Notes: a model not told the origin generated them from the sequence alone. A DNA stretch of 7,834 nucleotides from Candidatus Kerfeldbacteria bacterium RIFOXYC2_FULL_38_9 (GCA_001818355.1 MHKJ01000026.1:1472-9305); one strand, 5' to 3'. Positions 1 to 6,451 are shown, numbered from the stretch's first letter. Made by a program: numbers and translations.

Positions 1-1
1 G

Positions 2-1435
2 CGCAACGTTATTGAGCGCCGTATCAATGCTTTTGGTGTGTCCGAGCCTAATATTCAAACGGTGCAATCCGGAGATGATTGGCGTATTTTAGTGGAGCTT
101 CCTGGTATTACTGATATTACCGAGGCTATTAACCGCATCGGAGCCACTCCTATTTTGGAATTTAAAACCGAAGGTCCGGCACCGGAATATACAGCAGAAC
201 AAGTGCAACAAATAAAAACGCTTAATATCCAAAAACAGACAGAAGCGCAAGCCACTTTGGATCAATTATTGGCCAATACCGCTAATTTTGAAGACACGGC
301 CAAAGCCAAATCCGAAGATCCTGGTTCTAAAGATAAAGGGGGAGACTTAGGTCAATTTTCTCAAGGCGATATGGTTCCGGCTTTTAACAAGGCGGTTTTT
401 GAAAAAGCCCCGGTAGGAGAAATATATCCCAAATTAGTAGAAACCAGTTTTGGTTATCATATTATTAAAGTGGATGCCCGTGATGATAGCGCCAATCCGC
501 CCACAGCTTCCGCTCACCATCTTCTGTTTGCAAAAATTCCCGAAACTCCACAATCCACCGGCACCAATTACGTAGACAGCGATCTTACCGGGGAACAATT
601 AGACCGAGCAGATGTCAGCTTTGATCCTAATTCCGGTTTGCCTACGGTCACCATCAACTTTGATAACGCCGGCAAAGAATTGTTTGCAAAAATTACCAAG
701 GAAAACGTTGGCAAAACCGTAGCGATCTATTTAGACGGTCAAATTATCAGTGCGCCAGTGGTGCAACAAGAAATTAGTAACGGTGAAGCAGTAATCTCTG
801 GTAATTTTACTTTGGACGAAGCTAAGGAATTGGCTCAACGCTTAAACGCCGGCGCTTTACCGGTTCCGGTGGAACTGGTCAGTCAACAAAATATCGGCCC
901 AACCTTGGGCCAAGCCTCTATCGAGCGTAGTTTTTTTGCCGGTATTTTGGGCTTGGTCTTGTTATCCATTTTTATCATTGCTTATTATCGTCTTCCTGGT
1001 TTTGTTGCCGTACTGGCTTTAGTTATTTATTCTTTATTGGTTTTAGCGATTTTTAAAATGTGGCCGATCACTTTAACTCTAGCGGGCATTGCCGGATTTA
1101 TTTTATCTATCGGCATGGCCGTGGACGCTAATGTGCTTATTTTTGAGCGGATGAAAGAAGAACTGCGCAGTGGCAAACCCATTAGCCAAAGTCTGCAAGA
1201 CGGCTTTTCCCGCGCTTGGCTTTCCATTAGGGATTCCAATTCTTCCTCTTTGATTACTTGTTTGATTTTATACTGGTTTGGCTCATCTCTCATTCGCGGC
1301 TTTGCCATCACTCTGGCTATTGGTATTGTGGTTAGTATGTTTTCCGCCATTACTACTACGCGCATTTTTTTATCCTTTTTTAAATTAAAAAGTTTATGGT
1401 GGTATGGAATAAAAAAGAATAAAACTGAAGAATAA
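2..1435 (+). CDS. secD: Protein translocase subunit SecD (5' truncated) with inserted parvulin-type PPIase domain
   Basis: SecD is the membrane subunit that, with SecF, uses the proton gradient to pull proteins through SecYEG. The frame is open to the left edge, and codons from nt 2 already read as SecD (IERRINAFGVSEPNIQ), so the GTG at 38 is not the true start; TM1 and the first part of P1 are missing. Residues below count from that GTG. After the SecD strand ending LEF (about 42) comes an insertion: helices, then F84..A88..SEDPGS, GGDLG (101-105), and FGYHIIKV (138-145), all parvulin hallmarks, then AHHLLF (159-164). SecD resumes at YVDSDLTGEQL (178) with the rest of P1 (VAIYLDGQIISAP), GPTLG, and membrane segments including GMAVDANVLIFER (359 on; D363 matches the proton-relay Asp in TM4). 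The gene ends in TAA, 4 nt before secF. SecD identity is certain; activity of the isomerase domain is inferred. Confidence 0.96.
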   Translation, partial: RNVIERRINAFGVSEPNIQTVQSGDDWRILVELPGITDITEAINRIGATPILEFKTEGPAPEYTAEQVQQIKTLNIQKQTEAQATLDQLLANTANFEDTAKAKSEDPGSKDKGGDLGQFSQGDMVPAFNKAVFEKAPVGEIYPKLVETSFGYHIIKVDARDDSANPPTASAHHLLFAKIPETPQSTGTNYVDSDLTGEQLDRADVSFDPNSGLPTVTINFDNAGKELFAKITKENVGKTVAIYLDGQIISAPVVQQEISNGEAVISGNFTLDEAKELAQRLNAGALPVPVELVSQQNIGPTLGQASIERSFFAGILGLVLLSIFIIAYYRLPGFVAVLALVIYSLLVLAIFKMWPITLTLAGIAGFILSIGMAVDANVLIFERMKEELRSGKPISQSLQDGFSRAWLSIRDSNSSSLITCLILYWFGSSLIRGFAITLAIGIVVSMFSAITTTRIFLSFFKLKSLWWYGIKKNKTEE

Positions 1436-1439
1436 ATTT

Positions 1440-2330
1440 ATGTATAATATTGTTAAAACAACTAAATATTGGGGAGGCGTTTCTGTTGTTTTGGTTTTGA
1501 CCAGTTTGATTTTTTGGTTTATTTGGGGATTGAATTTAGGCATAGATTTTACCGGCGGCACTTCCATGCAAGTCAGTTTTGCAGATAATAATCGACCCAG
1601 CGTGACAGCGGTGGGGGATTATTTTAACAGTATTGGCATTATAGACGCGCGTTTGCAAACTGCCGGAGACAATGGGTTAAACATTAGTATGCAACAAATT
1701 AGCAACGACCAACGTCAGCAAATTTTAAATAACTACCAAAATTTGGGAATTATTGAAGAAAACTTCGCCAGCGTAGGCCCTACTTTGGGCAAAGAATTGA
1801 AAACCAAATCTTTTTATGCCATTATTTTAGTTTTGTTGGCCATTATTGGTTATATTTCTTATGCTTTTCGAAAAATTTCCAAAGGCCCGGTGCCATCTTG
1901 GGTATATGGAGTAAGCGCCATTGTGGCCTTAGTGCATGATATTTTGATAGTGATAGGAGTATTTGTGGTTTTAGGGCACTTTTGGAACGTGCAAATAGAC
2001 ACCTTGTTTGTGACCGCCCTGTTAACCGTTTTGGGTTTTTCCGTACATGACACGATTGTGGTTTATGATCGTATTCGAGAAGGCTTAAAAGAATATCCCA
2101 AAAAATCTTTTAGAGAAATTATGAATGAAAGTATCAACAACACCATGGCGCGTTCTTTAAACACTTCTTTGACGACGTTAATAGTATTATTGGTTTTATT
2201 TTTATTCGGCGGCGCTTCTATTAAATATTTTATACTGGCATTGCTTATCGGTATTATTTCCGGTACTTATTCTTCTATTTTTATTGCCAGTCCGCTTTTA
2301 TTGCTCGGTAAAAAATTACTCAAGCGTTAA
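1440..2330 (+). CDS. secF: Protein translocase subunit SecF
   Basis: SecF partners SecD in the inner-membrane SecDF complex that drives proton-dependent late steps of Sec export. The 296 residues match the usual SecF length. Order: TM1 (about 11-32), then the family motif LGIDFTGGTSMQV at the start of P4, a short extracytoplasmic domain, VGPTLGKEL, and TM2-TM6. VHDILIV (from 165) and SVHDTIVVYDRIREGL (from about 201) are the SecF TM3/TM4 signatures; D204 aligns with the conserved functional Asp. Many SecFs have Asn just before that Asp (NDTIVV); here it is His203, a mild variant. The last helix pair carries NNTMARSLNTSLTT. The ATG lies 4 nt after the secD stop, with only a weak GAAG upstream, so translation is probably coupled to secD. 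The last 15 nt overlap the convergent gene on the other strand. Confidence 0.97.
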   Translation: MYNIVKTTKYWGGVSVVLVLTSLIFWFIWGLNLGIDFTGGTSMQVSFADNNRPSVTAVGDYFNSIGIIDARLQTAGDNGLNISMQQISNDQRQQILNNYQNLGIIEENFASVGPTLGKELKTKSFYAIILVLLAIIGYISYAFRKISKGPVPSWVYGVSAIVALVHDILIVIGVFVVLGHFWNVQIDTLFVTALLTVLGFSVHDTIVVYDRIREGLKEYPKKSFREIMNESINNTMARSLNTSLTTLIVLLVLFLFGGASIKYFILALLIGIISGTYSSIFIASPLLLLGKKLLKR

Positions 2331-2708
2331 TTCAGGATGTGTTTTTAACAAAGCCACGTGTTGCTGAAAATAATTTTCAAATTGAGCTTGAGTTTTTTGA
2401 TAAAGCGCGGAGATTTCCATTACGGCTTTTTCGTCTTGTTTTTTTAATAACAATTCATGCATCAGGCCGTCTTCATCTTTCCACGCCACCAATCGGTCCA
2501 CATATTTAATTTCCAAGCGACGAATTTTTTCTTTGATTTTGGTGAGTAAATTTACCAATTCCGCCACATTTTTTTCTGGCGATACTTGTGCTTTTTCAAA
2601 ATCAATTTTACTTTCATTAAGATAATCTTGCGCTAAATTGATTTGAGCGTTGATTTCTTCAATATCCAAAGCTTCTTGGGTGTTTTTTTGAGAGAGGGGA
2701 TTGTCCAT
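2316..2708 (-). CDS. Small helical protein of unknown function
   Basis: I do not recognise this 130-residue protein. It is highly charged (Glu/Lys/Gln-rich), without a signal peptide, membrane segment or Cys. Residues about 18-75 (for example LAQDYLNESKIDF and LTKIKEKIRRLEIKYVD) and 90-120 (ISALYQKTQAQFENYFQQ) have the spacing of long amphipathic, possibly coiled-coil helices, with a WKDEDGLMHE break between them. It is therefore probably a cytoplasmic helical bundle. It is accepted as real because it fills a stretch with no other good frame, its composition looks like protein, and divergent promoter-like elements lie upstream. No Shine-Dalgarno is visible before the ATG (AAATAT-ATG). Its stop lies inside the end of secF (15-nt tail-to-tail overlap), and no terminator is visible between the two genes. 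Function cannot be inferred from context. Confidence 0.72.
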   Translation of the reverse strand: MDNPLSQKNTQEALDIEEINAQINLAQDYLNESKIDFEKAQVSPEKNVAELVNLLTKIKEKIRRLEIKYVDRLVAWKDEDGLMHELLLKKQDEKAVMEISALYQKTQAQFENYFQQHVALLKTHPELTLE

Positions 2709-2733
2709 ATATTTTATGGGTTAATCATAGCTT

Positions 2734-2761
2734 ATTTTACTAAATAGCACAATTTTTACAA
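2734..2761 (-). promoter_or_regulatory. Candidate promoter for the small minus-strand gene
   Basis: Read on the minus strand: TTGTAA (2761-2756) as -35, a 16-nt spacer, and TAAAAT (2739-2734) as -10, giving a short leader of about 20 nt before the ATG at 2708. Matches to consensus are 4/6 and 5/6. An alternative -10, TATGAT, lies slightly nearer the gene. In such AT-rich DNA this is only a moderate candidate. Confidence 0.35.
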
Positions 2762-2804
2762 AAAATTTTGGTATAGGACTTGACAAAAGGCTAAAATTGT
2801 GCTA
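2745..2804. repeat. Perfect 12-bp inverted repeat in the divergent promoter region
   Basis: TAGCACAATTTT (2745-2756) and its exact reverse complement AAAATTGTGCTA (2793-2804) are separated by 36 bp, centre to centre 48 bp. The left arm sits in the -35/-10 spacer of the candidate minus-strand promoter. The right arm sits in the spacer and first two -10 bases of the plus-strand promoter. This symmetric placement suggests a shared operator or mirrored promoter elements. No regulator gene is adjacent, so function is inferred only. Confidence 0.6.
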
Positions 2805-2808
2805 ACCT
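2780..2808 (+). promoter_or_regulatory. Promoter of the beta-helix surface protein gene
   Basis: A perfect TTGACA (2780-2785) is followed by a 17-bp spacer and TAACCT (2803-2808), preceded by the extended -10 dinucleotide TG at 2800-2801 (TGCTAACCT). The -10 hexamer matches consensus at only 3/6, but the ideal -35, spacing and TG compensate. Predicted transcription start is about 2815, giving a leader of about 55 nt. A 9-bp inverted repeat (AGGCTAAAA 2788-2796, TTTTAGCCT 2819-2827) flanks the -10 and may be an operator. Confidence 0.7.
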
Positions 2809-2822
2809 AGGAGTGATTTTTT

Positions 2823-2837
2823 AGCCTATTTTAGGCT
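2823..2837 (+). promoter_or_regulatory. Small hairpin in the 5' leader of the surface protein mRNA
   Basis: AGCCTA-TTT-TAGGCT forms a 6-bp stem with a 3-nt loop, starting roughly 8 nt after the predicted transcription start and about 30 nt before the ATG. It could protect the mRNA 5' end or be part of a DNA operator, since its left half is also an arm of the inverted repeat spanning the -10. It has no U-tract, so it is not a terminator. Confidence 0.4.
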
Positions 2838-2868
2838 TACTAATATTTAAATTTTAAAAATCAACTAT

Positions 2869-5211
2869 ATGATTTGCAATAAAAAGAGCTTATTGATTAG
2901 CATTTTTATTTTAGTCTCTGCTTTTTTGTTTTTTTCTGTTTTGTCTACTCCGGCTTTTGCTAAAGATTTTACTGTTAACAGTACAGCAGATGTTGTGGAC
3001 AGCAATCCTGGAAACGGAACTTGTGCTAGTGCCAGTAACACCTGTACTCTTCGTGCCGCCATTATGGAAACTAATGCTTTAGCCGGTGACGATAAAGTTA
3101 TCTTAAGTGCCGTTATTTACAACTTAACTATTCCCGGAATAGATGAAGATCAAGGAAAAACCGGAGATTTGGATATTTATAATAGCAAAGGCAAGCTTAC
3201 TATTCAAGGCCAGGGAGCAGACAAAACCATCATTGATGCCAAACAAATAGATCGTGTTTTTGATATTGAAAATTCCAATGTAATTATCAAAGATTTAACT
3301 ATTACCGGAGGTAATGCGTTAGAATCTAATGAAGATGTAGACGGAGGAGGTGTAAATATTACGTCTAATGGCGATCAACAACCTGATATTTTAATAGAAA
3401 ATTCTATTATTTTTTATAATCAGGCCTACCATGGAGGCGGTATAAATGCATTTGGTTCTGATCAATTAACTATAAATATAAAAAATTCTGATATATCTTA
3501 CAACACTGCTAATTATGGAGGTGGCATTAACATGTCGAGCTATACTAATAATATAACTTGCAATATAGAAAATTCTAATATTTATAATAATACGTCTAAT
3601 GGTAATTCTAGTTCTAGTGGCGGTGGAATTGAAATAGCCAGTAATGATGAATATGCAGTGACAGTAGTTAATATAAAAACATCAAATATTTTTAATAATG
3701 TTTCAAATGACGATTACGTTAATAGTCGTGGCGGCGGCATAGATGTCTATAGTATTGGTAAGGTTTTTTTAACCATACAGGATTCTGCTATTTCAAACAA
3801 TGTTGCTGGCCATGGTGGCGGTTTATACACAAGAAGTAATAGTTTTAGCTCTGATGGTTCTTTAGAGTTAAGTGCTGTTATCTTAACTATACAAAATTCT
3901 ACTATTTCCAATAACACCGCCAGTTATGGAGGCGGTATATATGGTGAGACTTATTATAACGGAGCTACTCTTACTGCTATTATCCAGAATTCTACAATCG
4001 CCAATAACAAAGCTAATGCTTGGGGAGGGGGAATATACATAAACGCTTCCTCTGACACCGTTCCTTTGGTCTTACAGAACTCTACTGTTGCCAACAACAT
4101 AGCTGGTAGTTATGGTGCTGGAATTTATATTTCTGATTATCAGGATCAGGCAATTACTAGTAAAGCATCTATTATTTTTAATAATACTTTAAACGAGAAT
4201 AAACAGGTGAGTAATTGTTATGGTGCTCAATATTTGGTTTCTCAAGGATATAATATTTTTGGTAATGATGCAGATTGTCAAGCTGTTGCTATAACCACAG
4301 ATAAAGTTCTAGATAATTCTGCTGTTGTGTTTTCTACTGGAGTTTTAAATGATAACGGCGGTTCTACACAAACCTTAGCTTTAGCTTCTAACTCTCCTGC
4401 AATAGATATAATTCCCACCAGCCAATGTTCGGTTGCCACAGATCAACGCGGTACAGCTCGTCCTCAAGGTGTAGCTTGTGACAGTGGAGCCTATGAATTG
4501 GAAGCTAAGTATCTGGATTATGATCAAGATGGTTATATCGGAGAAACAGACTGCAATGATAACAACTCTTCCATTAACCCGGGATTTTTAGATAATACCA
4601 ACGACGGAATTGATAATAATTGCAATGACCAAATAGACGAGGATTATAAAGTTCCAGCAGATACTAATACTAACAGCAACACCAATAGTTCGGATAATAC
4701 TAATACTACAGTTGATAATAGTAATAATAATGACAACAGCACCACTACTGCTCCTGCTCCTGCTCCTGCTCCTGTTGATGAAGAAAATACCAGCCCTGAT
4801 TCTAATTCTACTATTACTGAAGTCACCATTGTGAAAGTCTCTCCTACAAAAAAAGGGTATAAGATCACTTATTCTGACAATTCCACCAAAGTAGTTAAAG
4901 CGTTTAAAAAGGGAAAATCTTCTAAAAAGACTAAAATAAAATATTTAGCCAAAAAAGACATTGTTTTGGTATTACAAGGAAACGGCAAGAAAATAGCTTT
5001 ATATAACGTCTTAACTTCTAAAAAACTTTCTCAAACCAAGCTTTCTAAAAAAAATTATACTACTAACTCTTTTAAAGTAAAAAAAGTTAATGGTAAAAAA
5101 ATGGTTATAGTAAAATCTGTTAATAAAAAACAACAAGAATCTCAAAAGAGTAAAATAAGCTTTAAGTTAAAAAAGAAGAAATTAAAGCTATTGTCTGTTT
5201 TGGTGAAATAA
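2869..5211 (+). CDS. Secreted CSLREA / parallel beta-helix / choice-of-anchor Q surface protein with MopE-like motif and Lys-rich C-terminal domain
   Basis: A large exported surface protein of 780 aa; its ligand or role is unknown. Signal peptide: residues 1-31 (KK, hydrophobic core, TPAFA|KD cleavage by signal peptidase I). CSLREA-type N-terminal region 33-72, with C52 and C59 in CTLRAA. A right-handed parallel beta-helix, about 75-465, has nine coils marked by GGG-I/V/L or GAGI at 159, 189, 217, 251, 288, 316, 354, 386 and 416, with NSTISNN-type turns as in Pmp-like proteins. Choice-of-anchor Q-like end: NDNGGSTQTLAL, SPAIDI, DQRGTARP (525-532), GAYELE (540-545). MopE-like metal-binding motif 550-592 (DYDQDGY, DCNDNN, DGIDNNCND), probably Ca-binding. 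Asn/Thr/Ser linker with (AP)4, 598-650. Basic domain about 655-780. There is no LPXTG, C-terminal membrane helix or lipobox, so attachment may be through the basic domain. Mature cysteines fall mostly in close pairs, suggesting disulfides. It is monocistronic between its own promoter and terminator, and its start lacks a Shine-Dalgarno. Confidence 0.93.
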   Translation: MICNKKSLLISIFILVSAFLFFSVLSTPAFAKDFTVNSTADVVDSNPGNGTCASASNTCTLRAAIMETNALAGDDKVILSAVIYNLTIPGIDEDQGKTGDLDIYNSKGKLTIQGQGADKTIIDAKQIDRVFDIENSNVIIKDLTITGGNALESNEDVDGGGVNITSNGDQQPDILIENSIIFYNQAYHGGGINAFGSDQLTINIKNSDISYNTANYGGGINMSSYTNNITCNIENSNIYNNTSNGNSSSSGGGIEIASNDEYAVTVVNIKTSNIFNNVSNDDYVNSRGGGIDVYSIGKVFLTIQDSAISNNVAGHGGGLYTRSNSFSSDGSLELSAVILTIQNSTISNNTASYGGGIYGETYYNGATLTAIIQNSTIANNKANAWGGGIYINASSDTVPLVLQNSTVANNIAGSYGAGIYISDYQDQAITSKASIIFNNTLNENKQVSNCYGAQYLVSQGYNIFGNDADCQAVAITTDKVLDNSAVVFSTGVLNDNGGSTQTLALASNSPAIDIIPTSQCSVATDQRGTARPQGVACDSGAYELEAKYLDYDQDGYIGETDCNDNNSSINPGFLDNTNDGIDNNCNDQIDEDYKVPADTNTNSNTNSSDNTNTTVDNSNNNDNSTTTAPAPAPAPVDEENTSPDSNSTITEVTIVKVSPTKKGYKITYSDNSTKVVKAFKKGKSSKKTKIKYLAKKDIVLVLQGNGKKIALYNVLTSKKLSQTKLSKKNYTTNSFKVKKVNGKKMVIVKSVNKKQQESQKSKISFKLKKKKLKLLSVLVK
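4750..4773 (+). repeat. Hexanucleotide tandem repeat (GCTCCT)x4 encoding Ala-Pro repeats
   Basis: Four exact copies of GCTCCT encode (Ala-Pro)4 at residues 628-635, a rigid spacer between the Asn/Thr-rich linker and the basic C-terminal domain. Identical codons in every unit suggest slippage. Gain or loss of a unit would keep the frame and change linker length. Confidence 0.85.
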
Positions 5212-5235
5212 TATAAAAACAAAAAATAGTTTTTT

Positions 5236-5265
5236 AAAACAGCCCTAAAACAGGCTGTTTTTATT
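5236..5265 (+). terminator. Intrinsic terminator after the surface protein gene
   Basis: AAAACAGCC (5236-5244) pairs perfectly with GGCTGTTTT (5253-5261) around an 8-nt loop, and the right arm runs into a T-rich tract (TTTTTATT, 5258-5265). It begins 24 nt after the TAA stop. The A-run on the left arm may give some termination in the other direction. It separates the surface protein transcript from the next operon. Confidence 0.88.
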
Positions 5266-5279
5266 GTGGGGACAAAAAA

Positions 5280-5308
5280 TTGACTAATTTGCAAAGAAAT
5301 GTTATACT
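5280..5308 (+). promoter_or_regulatory. Strong sigma-70-type promoter of the sigma4-HARE operon
   Basis: TTGACT (5280-5285, 5/6), a 17-bp spacer, and TATACT (5303-5308, 5/6) with the extended -10 TG at 5300-5301. Predicted start is about 5315, about 30 nt before the ATG. It is the best promoter in the window and lies just after a terminator, so it should drive both downstream genes. Confidence 0.82.
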
Positions 5309-5316
5309 ATCTTAGT

Positions 5317-5330
5317 AAGTAAAATTACTT
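5317..5330. promoter_or_regulatory. Short palindrome in the leader, possible operator
   Basis: AAGTAA-AA-TTACTT is a two-fold symmetric site just downstream of the predicted transcription start, where a bound repressor would block RNA polymerase. The RNA hairpin would be poor because the loop has only two bases, so a DNA role is more likely. The site is AT-rich and could be chance. Confidence 0.3.
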
Positions 5331-5345
5331 GATAGCTATAATTAT

Positions 5346-6446
5346 ATGTCAGTTAACATTCTAGATCGAGTGCTTTCCAGTAGAGAAAATAAAACCAGAC
5401 AAGAATTTAACCCGCTGGAGCTTTTAAATATTTTGTTTAAGTTAATATCTGGCAAAGAGGCGGAGGTGTTAAGAAGAAGGTTCGGTTTAAACACCAAAGG
5501 TCGTGAAACCCTGGAAGTTATCGGCGAGGCTTACGGAGTTACCAGAGAGCGCATTCGTCAAATTGAAAGTCAGGCCATAGAAAAAATCAAAACCGCTCCA
5601 AATTTTCACGAAATTATTCAACCTGTCGAGCAACTGATGATCTCTTTATTGGAAAATCACGGCGGTGTTTTAACCAAAGAGTTGATGTTTGAGTTGTTGA
5701 CTTTTGAGTTGGACAAATCATTGCAAACCAAGCAAGCTATTTATTTTATTTTGGCTAAACTGCTTGATGATAAAATAGAAGAAATAACCCTTTCTCAAAA
5801 ATATATTTCCGGTTGGAAATTACGTTTAACATCTATGGCTTTTGTGGACGAGGTCATTAACGGTTTGGAACAAGTGATCAACCAAGCAAAAGCTCCGCAG
5901 ACTTTGGAAAAACTATATCAGAATTTTCAAGAACAAGAAATTTATCAAGCGCATCAAAATCAGTTGAGTGAGGATGTAATTTTGTCTTACTTGCATATTT
6001 CCGCCCGTTTGGCTAAAAATCCTTTTGACGAATACGGGCTGGCTTCTTGGGGACAAGTGGTGCCTAAACGTATGAATGATCGAGTGGGTTTGATTTTAAA
6101 AAAGGTTGGCAAACCCATGCATTTTGAAGATATCGCCAAACACATTTCCAAAATATTTAAGAAAAAAGCTTATCCGCCCACCGTACACAACGAGCTGATT
6201 TTAAACGACGAATATGTTTTGGTGGGCAGAGGCATTTATGCTTTGGCGGAGTGGGGTTTTAAAGAAGGAGTGGTTTCCAGCGTCATTGCCGAGGTTTTAA
6301 AAAAGGCCAACAGACCCCTCACGCGCAACGAAGTGGTGGAAGGAGTGTTAAAACAAAGAATAGTTAAAAAAAATACCATTCATTTGGCTTTAACTGACAA
6401 AGAAAAATTTTTAAAAACTCGCGATGGTAAATATATTAATGCTTAA
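5346..6446 (+). CDS. Sigma-70 region 4-like HTH protein fused to HARE-HTH domains
   Basis: A probable transcription-associated DNA- or RNA-polymerase-binding protein of 366 aa. Residues about 35-85 are a sigma-70 region 4: EAEVLRRRFGL (38-48), TLEVIGEAYGV (55-65) and the recognition-helix signature TRERIRQIES (66-75), very close to RpoD. Regions 1-3, including the -10-binding region 2, are absent, so it is not a complete sigma factor. Residues about 93-235 look like winged-helix material. Residues 242-305 are a HARE-HTH domain (GKPMHFEDIAKHI, TVHNELI, VLVGRGIYALAEWGF), the type found in the RNA polymerase delta subunit. Residues 309-366 look like a second, more diverged copy (NRPLTRNEVVEGVL, TIHLAL, DGKYIN). 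It is preceded by a strong promoter, has no Shine-Dalgarno, and is followed after 5 nt by a membrane protein gene. The domain calls are firm; the regulatory role and targets are inferred. Confidence 0.9.
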   Translation: MSVNILDRVLSSRENKTRQEFNPLELLNILFKLISGKEAEVLRRRFGLNTKGRETLEVIGEAYGVTRERIRQIESQAIEKIKTAPNFHEIIQPVEQLMISLLENHGGVLTKELMFELLTFELDKSLQTKQAIYFILAKLLDDKIEEITLSQKYISGWKLRLTSMAFVDEVINGLEQVINQAKAPQTLEKLYQNFQEQEIYQAHQNQLSEDVILSYLHISARLAKNPFDEYGLASWGQVVPKRMNDRVGLILKKVGKPMHFEDIAKHISKIFKKKAYPPTVHNELILNDEYVLVGRGIYALAEWGFKEGVVSSVIAEVLKKANRPLTRNEVVEGVLKQRIVKKNTIHLALTDKEKFLKTRDGKYINA

Positions 6447-6451
6447 ATAGC

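Noticed and set aside
38..40. GTG at 38 as the start of secD
   Set aside because: SecD-like sequence continues in frame to the left edge, so the gene is truncated rather than starting here.
1027..1365. 112-codon minus-strand frame inside secD
   Set aside because: It is antisense to the conserved membrane part of SecD, with a low-complexity shadow composition.
2751..2767. AATTTTT-ACA-AAAAATT inverted repeat as a terminator
   Set aside because: The stem is made only of A/T pairs with a 3-nt loop and lies upstream of both divergent genes; it is more likely chance in an AT-rich promoter region.
2875..2877. Cys3 of the surface protein as a lipoprotein site
   Set aside because: It lies before the hydrophobic core, not after it, and a clear AFA|K signal peptidase I site is present.
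55..3062. Short minus-strand frames at 55-255, 1859-2053 and 2865-3062
   Set aside because: They are antisense to secD, secF and the signal peptide region of the surface gene, with no independent evidence.
3340..4150. GGGI-coding repeats as a CRISPR or DNA satellite
   Set aside because: The periodicity is at protein level (28-38 residues, diverged codons), as expected for a beta-helix.
4644..4868. Minus-strand frame with a hydrophobic Leu/Val-rich product
   Set aside because: It mirrors the Asn/Thr and Ala-Pro linker codons of the surface protein; the apparent membrane helix is an artefact of repetitive codons.
5346..6446. Annotation as a full RNA polymerase sigma factor
   Set aside because: Only region 4 is present; the core-binding and -10 regions are missing and the rest is HARE-HTH.
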